A stretch of 9,513 nt of DNA. Origin: Candidatus Methanocomedens sp. (GTDB lineage Archaea > Halobacteriota > Methanosarcinia > Methanosarcinales > Methanocomedenaceae). Below are positions 1 to 6,500 of this stretch, piece after piece. The notes beneath the pieces were generated by a model. It searched no databases. It saw only the letters and a program-made list of their open reading frames with translations, and was not told the origin of the DNA. Made by a program: the position numbers and the translations under genes. The stretch is taken from positions 1 through 9,513 of the forward strand of contig QBUR01000169.1 of NCBI GenBank assembly GCA_013374385.1, given 5' to 3'. Position 1 is the first letter of the stretch; every line of letters starts with the position of its first letter.

Positions 1-477
1 TTTAAAATCTTTCCACACAATGCCAGTTCTTTTCTTTATCATACTCAATGCCTGTTTTTCAGTATTCGCGCCGTCCTTTTTCAATATTATTTTTACTTGA
101 TTTAAATAATTCACTTCTGTCTTTGCTTCCGGAATCTTCTTTTGAACTGCTCGTGGCTCTCCCTGAATTCCTTTAAATTCATTGGCTCCATAAATATCGT
201 TTGCTATTCCTATTTCGCTGGCACATTTTTTTAGCGCGTCCGTTGATGCCGCTTTCAAATCGTTTGGATAATCCAATGCCTGTTTCGTTCCTTTTTTGAA
301 TTTGACATCCGCTCCTCCGAATTGCTCCTTGACAATCACTGGTTCTAATTTTTCGTTCTTAATTGTTAATCTTCCTTGGACCCACACTTGGTCTCCTTCT
401 CTTCCCTTGTCTATGATCTGAAAATCCCAGAGCCAACCGAATGTATAATTCAAAACTTTTTTAACATATTGGTGCAC
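1..477 (-). CDS. Rad52-family single-strand annealing protein, truncated at N-terminus, partial at left window edge
   Basis: The reverse strand is open from a TAA at 480-478 to the left edge (159 codons), a reading frame with no in-frame ATG near its beginning. The translation carries Rad52/Rad22 fold landmarks: YVKKVLNYTFGWLWDF (helix plus the FGW..WDF strand), VKEQFGG, then DLKAASTDALKKCASEIGIA ending in NDIYG, which matches the conserved DALK..A..LG....YG helix. A later stretch, GANTEKQALSMIKKRTG followed by WKDF, resembles the C-terminal tail of phage and mobile-element annealing proteins. Such proteins bind ssDNA and anneal complementary strands during recombination. The family normally has about 30-40 more residues before YVKKVLN (the FP...I.W segment), but here TAA and, further upstream, TAG interrupt the frame. 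The only nearby start is GTG at 477 without a Shine-Dalgarno site. It is probably a decayed or rearranged copy, and its A+T-rich codon use differs from the genes to its right. Family is well supported; functionality is doubtful. Confidence 0.75.
   Translation of the reverse strand, partial: MHQYVKKVLNYTFGWLWDFQIIDKGREGDQVWVQGRLTIKNEKLEPVIVKEQFGGADVKFKKGTKQALDYPNDLKAASTDALKKCASEIGIANDIYGANEFKGIQGEPRAVQKKIPEAKTEVNYLNQVKIILKKDGANTEKQALSMIKKRTGIVWKDFK
459..470 (+). promoter_or_regulatory. Possible TATA element for the small gene at 497
   Basis: The A/T-rich run TTTTAACATATT lies about 27-38 nt before the ATG at 497. That would fit an archaeal TATA box driving a leaderless or nearly leaderless transcript, in agreement with the lack of a clear Shine-Dalgarno site there. 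It also overlaps the start region of the Rad52-like fragment. The region is A/T-rich throughout, so this is weak. Confidence 0.25.
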
Positions 478-496
478 TTAAATTATATGGTTGACC

Positions 497-766
497 ATGA
501 AACAAGATATCTATGACATTGATTTTCCGTGCAAACGCCTGAAAGTGATACTAAAACAGATTGTGCCCGATATTGTTTTGCGCTGGGAATCCCAGAAAAT
601 TGATACGGAAGAGATTGATAAAAACCTGGGTAATAGGCGCAGGCGGGCATATGAGTTGCTTGAGAAATGCCCCTCAAACGATTTCACTCCAGAAATAATT
701 GAAGAAAAGTTCAAATGGGCTTACAAAGAATTGAAACTGGATTATCCTTTTTCTGAGCAGCCCTGA
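497..766 (+). CDS. Small hypothetical protein (89 aa), unrecognised
   Basis: I do not recognise this protein. It is 89 residues from the ATG at 497; an in-frame TTG at 491 would add two residues and has no better ribosome-binding site. It is soluble, with no membrane segment or signal peptide. A helical N-terminal part (KRLKVILKQIVPDIVLRW) leads to a basic patch (NRRRRAYELL) and then an acidic/aromatic helical segment (PEIIEEKFKWAYKELKL). Codon use, with CGC, AGG, CTG and GAA, resembles the purH region more than the A+T-rich fragment to its left, supporting a real resident gene. It points away from the Rad52-like fragment, with only about 20 nt between the two, and toward purH, but a hairpin and a separate promoter candidate lie before purH, so it is probably not in the purH unit. 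The coding call is moderately secure; the function is unknown. Confidence 0.55.
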   Translation: MKQDIYDIDFPCKRLKVILKQIVPDIVLRWESQKIDTEEIDKNLGNRRRRAYELLEKCPSNDFTPEIIEEKFKWAYKELKLDYPFSEQP

Positions 767-788
767 ATCATTAATCTTAATCGTTATA

Positions 789-809
789 CCCCACAGCTCT
801 GCTGTGGGG
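789..809. repeat. Perfect 9-bp hairpin, possible IS200/IS605-type end
   Basis: CCCCACAGC, a TCT loop and GCTGTGGGG form a perfect 9-bp stem, followed by GAGCTTCATTAG. There is no T-run after the stem, so it does not look like an intrinsic terminator in either direction. The shape (G/C-rich perfect hairpin, short loop, then a TTCATT-like tail) resembles the subterminal hairpins at the right end of IS200/IS605 and IS1341-type (tnpB) elements in archaea. No tnpA or tnpB is present, so at most this is a solo or relic end. It might instead be an mRNA 3'-end structure for the gene ending at 766. Confidence 0.5.
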
Positions 810-827
810 AGCTTCATTAGAAATTAG

Positions 828-842
828 AAACATTTATTTAAC
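828..842 (+). promoter_or_regulatory. Candidate promoter (TATA element) for purH-FKBP unit
   Basis: AAACATTTATTTAAC is centred about 35 nt upstream of the TTG start at 871. A TATA box here would put the transcription start near 860, leaving a roughly 10-nt leader that just includes the GGTGAT ribosome-binding site. It is the best A/T box between the hairpin and purH, but the match to an archaeal TATA box is only fair. Confidence 0.35.
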
Positions 843-861
843 TTCTCCCCTTATCAAATGC

Positions 862-867
862 GGTGAT
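862..867 (+). promoter_or_regulatory. Shine-Dalgarno site that fixes the purH TTG start
   Basis: GGTGAT is complementary to the archaeal 16S rRNA 3' end and sits 3 nt (about 4 from its GGTGA core) before TTG at 871. The ATG at 858 is followed after one codon by TGA, and the next in-frame candidates lie inside the conserved N-terminus. The TTG start is therefore well supported. Confidence 0.7.
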
Positions 868-870
868 TTA

Positions 871-2490
871 TTGATAAGCGTTAAGCGCGCTCTTCTTAGT
901 GTATCAGATAAGACAGGAATCGTTGATTTTGCAAAAGCACTCACTGATATGGGTGTTAAGATAATCTCCACAGGCGGTACTGCCCGCACCCTGAGGGATG
1001 CAGGCATAACTGTGAAGGATGTTTCTGACATAACTGATTTTCCTGAAATGATGGACGGCAGGGTCAAGACATTGCATCCAAAAATACATGGCGGCCTGCT
1101 ATGTCTACGTGATAACAGTGAGCATCTGGCACAGGCCCGACAACATGATATACAATTAATCGATCTGGTAGCGGTCAACCTGTATCCTTTCAGGGAAACC
1201 GTAGCGAAAAAAGATGTGACTCTGGAGGATGCCATTGAGAACATCGATATCGGCGGGCCAACCATGGTACGTGCATCGGCCAAGAACTACAAACATGTAG
1301 CGATTGTCACTGACCCTGCTGACTACCAGAATATTATTACTGAACTTCAATCTGACGGCAGGGTATCAGCTCTTACCAGGGAAAAACTGGCAGTCAAAGC
1401 CTTCAGGCACACCGCAGATTATGATTCGGCAATCGATACCTATCTCAGCAAGCAGCTTGGTGATGAAGATGTGCTGAGGCTCAAATTTGTTTCAGGCAGG
1501 ACACTGCGGTACGGGGAGAACTGGCACCAGTGGGCTAAATTCTATTCACAACCAGATATAGAGGGAGCATCCCTTTCAAAAGCTGTGCAGCATCACGGCA
1601 AGGAGATGTCATATAACAATTATGTGGATGCCGATAATGCCATGCAGACCATAATGGAACTGCAGGGTGTCCCTGCGGCCTGTGTGGTAAAACACAACAA
1701 CCCCTGCGGGCTGGCTACCGGGGACACGCTTCACAGTGCGCTCTCAGCGGCATGGGACGGCGACCCCGTATCAGCATTCGGCAGTATCATATGTTTCAAC
1801 AGGACCGTAGACCTTGACACTGCCACGTTCATGAAAGGAAAATTTGTCGAGCTCATACTGGCGCCCGGATTTGAACCGGACGCACTGGAGTTCTTGAAAG
1901 AAAAAAGCAAGGACCTCCGCCTCCTGGAGTTGCCTGAGATGGACGAAGGCATCAAGATGGATAGCAGGTTCACCCATATCATGGGCGGAATGCTGCAGCA
2001 ATCCAGGGACATTGGTGTGTTCGAGAAATGGGATGTTGTTAGCGAACATGAGTTCCCGGACTCCAAACGCGGCCTGGCAGAGTTCTCAATGGCAGCCTGC
2101 AAGCGGACTAAATCCAATTCAGTGATTATTGCATGGGAATACTCAAAGGGGCGGTACATGGTACTGGGTATGGGCGCAGGACAACCCAACCGCGTGGATT
2201 CCATACGCAAACTGGCAATCACCAAGGCCAGGGAGAATCTTGAATTGATATATGAAAAAGAAAAAACTGATGTGCCATTTGACGATTACGTGAAGGATGT
2301 TATGTCTGAATGCGTACTCTCATCAGATGCTTTCTTTCCCTTTGATGACAGCATCATCCATTCAGCAGAGCACAACCTCCGGTATATTGTATCACCAGGC
2401 GGAAGTATAAGGGATGAAGAGGTCATTGCTACTGCAAACAGGCTCGGGGTATCGCTGGTGTTCACAGGGATGCGCCATTTCAATCATTAA
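871..2490 (+). CDS. purH: Bifunctional AICAR formyltransferase / IMP cyclohydrolase
   Basis: PurH catalyses the last two steps of de novo purine synthesis: it formylates AICAR with 10-formyl-tetrahydrofolate and closes the ring to IMP, in the cytoplasm. At 539 residues it is close to the length of bacterial PurH. The N-terminal MGS-like cyclohydrolase domain (about 1-140) shows ALLSVSDKTG, STGGTARTL, GRVKTLHPKIHGG (64-75), NLYPF and IDIGGPTMVRASAKN. The transformylase domain (about 200-539) shows RYGEN at 213-217, GKEMSYNNYVDADNA, the catalytic Lys-His pair in VVKHNNPCG (K274, H275), DPVSAFGS and the C-terminal ending FTGMRHFNH. Both active sites look intact. One oddity is RYGENWHQ, where Pro is usual in place of Trp218. 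Many archaea use PurP and PurO instead, so a fused bacterial-type PurH implies formyl-folate-dependent purine synthesis, as in Methanosarcina relatives. The FKBP gene follows 15 nt downstream. Confidence 0.96.
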   Translation: MISVKRALLSVSDKTGIVDFAKALTDMGVKIISTGGTARTLRDAGITVKDVSDITDFPEMMDGRVKTLHPKIHGGLLCLRDNSEHLAQARQHDIQLIDLVAVNLYPFRETVAKKDVTLEDAIENIDIGGPTMVRASAKNYKHVAIVTDPADYQNIITELQSDGRVSALTREKLAVKAFRHTADYDSAIDTYLSKQLGDEDVLRLKFVSGRTLRYGENWHQWAKFYSQPDIEGASLSKAVQHHGKEMSYNNYVDADNAMQTIMELQGVPAACVVKHNNPCGLATGDTLHSALSAAWDGDPVSAFGSIICFNRTVDLDTATFMKGKFVELILAPGFEPDALEFLKEKSKDLRLLELPEMDEGIKMDSRFTHIMGGMLQQSRDIGVFEKWDVVSEHEFPDSKRGLAEFSMAACKRTKSNSVIIAWEYSKGRYMVLGMGAGQPNRVDSIRKLAITKARENLELIYEKEKTDVPFDDYVKDVMSECVLSSDAFFPFDDSIIHSAEHNLRYIVSPGGSIRDEEVIATANRLGVSLVFTGMRHFNH

Positions 2491-2505
2491 AAGCGAGTGA
2501 CTAAT

Positions 2506-3402
2506 ATGAAAGAAGATAACGGATTTAATAACTATTACATTGCATTGATACTGCTGGCAGCAGTCCTTGTTGGCATGATGTTCCTATCAAACAATGCGGA
2601 TGGACCAGTAGTGGAAGTGGGTGATACAGTGATGATGGATTACACCGGTAAATTATTAGACGGTGAGGTTTTTGACACATCTGATTCTGAAATTGCCATC
2701 GGTGCCGGCCTCTATGAACCTGGAAGACCTTACGAGCCCCTGGTATTCATAGTCGGTAGTGGAAGGATGATAGAAGGTATGGATACCGGTGTATTGGGTA
2801 TGAAAGAAGGTGAAAGCAAAACCTTGACCATTCCCCCTGAGAAAGCATACGGCCCGGCCGACCCGACCAGGATACAGGTATATCCACTCATTGATGAAAT
2901 TCCGATAGAAGATACCCTTCCCCTGATAACCGAGATGCCTGCAATACAGTTCACCATGAGTTTTGGCTCAGAATATGAGGTGGGAGATACGGTCCAGTGG
3001 CCTGGTTCAACAATAAACATGACCATTGTGGATATGGGCGATATTGTTAATCTGTCCTTTGCCCTGGATGTAGGGGAAAGTTTCTCATCTGAAGACCGAC
3101 CCTGGGACGAGAAAGTAGTGGCCATTAATTCGACCCATGTCACTATCAGGCACCAGGTAGAAGTAGGTGATGTTCATACCTTTGGAACACCTTGGAATAC
3201 TACAGTGATCGATATCACTGACACCAACATGACAATACAGCACAATCCCATTCCGGATACCACACTCCAGACTGCATACGGACCAATCCTGATACATTTC
3301 AACGAGACAGGTATCACTCTGGACCAAAATTCCTTCTTGGCAGGTAAGACACTGGTATTTGATGTAGAGATATTGTCTATAGAAAAGGGAGATGCAGAGT
3401 AA
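2506..3402 (+). CDS. Membrane-anchored FKBP-type peptidyl-prolyl cis-trans isomerase with enlarged insert
   Basis: This is an FKBP/SlyD-class prolyl isomerase, probably folding proteins outside the cytoplasmic membrane. I start it at ATG 2506 (298 aa), with GAGTGA 5 nt upstream; a GTG at 2497 is the alternative. Residues 10-27 form one hydrophobic helix (YYIALILLAAVLVGMMFL), a membrane anchor or uncleaved signal. The FKBP core follows: MMDYTGKL (Tyr46), GEVFDTS (Phe56, Asp57), FIVGSGRMIEGMD (81-93), GVLGMKEGE, IPPEKAYG (Tyr115) and the final LAGKTLVFDVEIL (278-290). These match the FKBP pocket residues. Between AYG and LAGK, where SlyD-type proteins carry an insert-in-flap domain of about 60 residues, there are about 160 residues containing repeats. 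Six N-x-S/T sequons (171, 182, 208, 231, 241, 266) all lie in this insert, in keeping with an S-layer-side location. It is probably co-transcribed with purH. Confidence 0.92.
   Translation: MKEDNGFNNYYIALILLAAVLVGMMFLSNNADGPVVEVGDTVMMDYTGKLLDGEVFDTSDSEIAIGAGLYEPGRPYEPLVFIVGSGRMIEGMDTGVLGMKEGESKTLTIPPEKAYGPADPTRIQVYPLIDEIPIEDTLPLITEMPAIQFTMSFGSEYEVGDTVQWPGSTINMTIVDMGDIVNLSFALDVGESFSSEDRPWDEKVVAINSTHVTIRHQVEVGDVHTFGTPWNTTVIDITDTNMTIQHNPIPDTTLQTAYGPILIHFNETGITLDQNSFLAGKTLVFDVEILSIEKGDAE
2980..3330 (+). repeat. Degenerate repeats inside the FKBP flap insert
   Basis: At protein level two stretches align: EVGDTVQWPGSTINMTIVDM (residues 158-177) and EVGDVHTFGTPWNTTVID (219-236), both followed by D-x-x-N/M-x-[IL]. 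A shorter motif also recurs: NSTHVTIRHQ (208-217), DTNMTIQHNP (239-248) and NETGITLDQN (266-275), the last leading into the usual SlyD-like LAGKTL ending. These look like duplicated beta-hairpin units of the insert-in-flap domain. The alignment is by eye. Confidence 0.5.
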
Positions 3403-3422
3403 TAAGCATAGTTTTTAGCAAA

Positions 3423-3468
3423 GGCAGGTAACAACAACAACAACAAACTGTTGCCTGCCAACTTTTTT
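3423..3468 (+). terminator. Intrinsic terminator of the purH-FKBP unit, possibly bidirectional
   Basis: GGCAGGTAACA (3423-3433) pairs over 11 bp (one T-G wobble) with TGTTGCCTGCC (3449-3459), across a 15-nt ACA-repeat loop, and is followed by TTTTTT at 3463-3468. On the plus strand this is a textbook stem plus T-run, 20 nt after the FKBP stop. On the minus strand the same stem is followed only by TTTGCTAAAAAC, so it would be weaker for smc, which converges from the right. Confidence 0.75.
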
Positions 3469-3519
3469 AATAGTATATAAAGTATATATTTTCATTAATC
3501 TGTTCTCAACACATTGTTT

Positions 3520-6500
3520 TTAATTCAGTTTGACACCGGTAATACTGGTAATATCATTGTCCTGCATGGTAACTCCGATAGTCCTCTCAGCAGCCTGAAC
3601 CATCGGCTTTCGCAGGCTCACCACAATAAATTGTGCAGTTTTGGATGACTTCTTAATACGTTGTGCCATCTTTTCAGCATTAGCGCCATCAAGGTTCATA
3701 TCCACCTCATCGAACGCATAGAACGGTGCAGGACGGTACTGCTGGATTGAAAACAGCAGTGTCATTGAAATCAAACTCTTCTCCCCGCCTGACCGGGACT
3801 CCATGCGCTGCAGGGTCTTGTCCTTTGGCTGAACCTTCATAGTAAGACCGCCGGCAAAGGGGTCTTCTTCATTTTCCAGTATCAGTTCCCCGGGTCCGTC
3901 CGAGAGTTCAGGGAAGATAACCTTGAAATGTTCGTTAATACCGTCAAAACATTCCATGAACGCCTGCTTTTTCATCTGCTCGTATTTGTGGATACGCTCC
4001 AGTATTTCCTCAAGTTCGTGGCTCAGGGTATCCCTGCGCTCCTTCAGGTCAATGCTGCGCCGCTCAACCTCATCATATTCGTCAATTGCACGCATATTCA
4101 CAGGTTCCAGTTTGGTCATAGCCCGAACAATGGCCGCTATACGGGTTTGCACTTCCTCCAGTGTGGGCACGTCATCGGTCAGTTCCACACCCCGCTCATC
4201 CAGTTCAGACCCGAATTCTTTTATCTGTTCTGCAAGTGTGTCACGTGTGGCATTTAACGCTATCATCTGACGCCGGGAATTCTCCAGCCTTACCTTGACC
4301 TCCTCCAACTGCTTCTGCCATGCACTGAATTCCATTTGCAGGTCTTCACGCCGTTTGCGCATATCTGCCAGCTCAACGTCCAGTTCCTGCTCGCGTTTTG
4401 TCTTATCCTCAAGAGATAATTCCAGCTCATCTATCTTAGTGCGCAACTCAACAATCTTCTCACGCAGTTCCCCTTTCCTGCCGTCCAGTTCAGCAAGCCG
4501 TACCTTTGTCTCTTCAGTTTTATCGGTCGCGAATTTGGATTCGGTTTCCAGGTTGTTAATGTTACCCTCAATATCCCGGGTGCGGTTCTCCAGCCTGCGT
4601 ATCTCGTCCTCTATCCGCTGCGCCTGCTCGTTCAGTTCAGGCACTTTTGAACCTTTTAGCTGCTCTTCAAGCTCTCCGGCCTTATCAGCAAGTTTTGCAA
4701 TCTCCTGCTCAGCTGTCTGCTTGTCATCCTCAATGCTTTCCATTTCCCCACGCAGTTCAGCACGTCCGGCCTCGATCTCTACCCGTTCTGCTTCCTTCTC
4801 GGTAATCAGGGCAGTAAGTCTCTCACCCCGGCTGTTAATCTCTTCAATGGCCATTTGCTTTTTGGCAATCCCGGTTTCCAGCTCCCGCATCTCTGTCTGG
4901 ACCGAAGCGATGTGACCCTCTACACTGTCCAGTTTGTTGATGGCGGCACTGCGCCTTGATTCGTATTCAGTTATCTGCTCGGCCAGTTTTATGATCTTAT
5001 CTTCCTCAGTTGCTGCAAAGGACACACTGCTGCGGCCGCGACTGCCCCCTGTCATGGCACCGCTCTTCTCGACCACCTCCCCATCCAGGGTTACCATACG
5101 AAGCCCACCCATCAGCCGCCTTGCAGTTTCCAGGTCTTCCACCACAATGGTGTCCCTGAACACATAGTTGAAAGCGGGTTCGTATTTGGAATCATAATCC
5201 ACCAGGTTAATGGCATAACCTATTACGCCCGGCATATTAGATACATCACGGAAACCTGAAGCACTTGACATCTTGTTCAACGGCAGGAAAGTAGCCCTGC
5301 CGCCCCGCTGGCGTTTGAGGAAAGAAATAGCGCGGGATGCATCTTCATCAGTATCCACCACAATGCCCTGCATACGCCCGCCCGCTGCCACTTCAAGTGC
5401 AATGGCATATTCCTGGTCCACCTTCCCCAGCTGGGCAATGGTACCGTAGATGCCAGGCAATTCCCTCATATCCTTGGCCTTTAGCACTTTCTCCACTGCA
5501 TTGCTGTACCCGGATACTTCCTTAGCAGCCCTTATCCTGGCTTCAGCGGTCATATATTCCTGCTGTAATCCCCTCAGGGTATCATCCAGGTCCTTTTGCA
5601 CGCTTTTAAGCTGTGCACGGTTGGATTCAAGGTCATCCATATCACCAGAGAGTTCGGCCATCTGCTTGTTCAGCCCTTCAATCTCCTGCTCAACATCTTC
5701 CCTGTCATCATCAGCAGACTTGATTTTGCGTTTAGAATCCTCAATCTCTTCCTCAATATCCTTAAGCTCTGCACTTCGCCGCCGCATGGCATCCAGCAGG
5801 CGGTCTTCCTGGCGCATCAATTCGTTCTTGCGGTTGCGAGCCTCTTCCAGGTCATCTTTCACCTGTGACAGTTCATCCCTGGTCTGGACAAAACGAGAAT
5901 CCACTTCAGATATCTTACTGCGCAATATCAGCAGTTGGGTGCGCTGGTCCTCTATCTCGCTGGCAATACCAAGCTTGCGATTATTCTCTTCCTCTATCTT
6001 CGATGAGAGTTCGGCCATCTTCTCCTTGATACCATCGACCTCGATGAGCCCTTTCCTGCGCTGGGTGTCCATATCAGATATCTCTGATTCGGTAAGTGTG
6101 ATGGTATTCTGGCTGAGGGCGATTTCACCTTTTATCTCCTCTATATGCCGCTTTATTGCTATCTGCTCGTCCTCGCCCATGCTGGTTATCTGCGTATTGA
6201 GGTCCTTGAGTGCAGATTCCAGTTCAGTCATTTTCTCCTGTTTTTCCTGGAGCAGTGCTTCAAGTTCGCTCTCACTCTCAAGACGTGAACTGATCTCTTC
6301 AACTATTTTATCAAATTCTTTTTGCGCATCCTTGAACTTGGAGAGCAGCATGTAGCCCTCGAACCGTAATTTCTCTTCCTGCAAACTCTGGTACTTCAGT
6401 GCCTGGTCCCGCTCACGCTGCAGTTTATCCAGCTGGGTGCCAACTTCTGCCAGAATGATATCCACCCGCTCGATACGCTCCCTGACAATATCCAGTTCAC

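Noticed and set aside
483..677. Minus-strand frame as the missing N-terminus of the Rad52-like gene in another frame
   Set aside because: Its translation shows none of the expected N-terminal Rad52 features, so a simple frameshift does not explain the truncation.
834..2225. Minus-strand frames opposite purH (834-1283, 1731-2225)
   Set aside because: They overlap a highly conserved PurH on the opposite strand and have no family features of their own.
3430..3448. ACA repeats as a microsatellite or CRISPR-like array
   Set aside because: They are only the loop of the terminator hairpin; no repeat-spacer pattern exists anywhere in the window.
3471..3489. TATA-like run AGTATATAAAGTATATATT between the convergent genes
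   Set aside because: It looks like a promoter box on both strands, but no gene begins near enough on either side; it is likely part of the A/T-rich 3' spacer.
4295..6355. Long Ser-rich plus-strand reading frames (4295-4915, 5450-6355) opposite smc
   Set aside because: They are antisense shadows of the Glu/Lys/Leu-rich SMC coiled coils, whose codons read as Ser/Arg/Phe on the other strand; they have low-complexity composition and no starts with ribosome-binding sites.
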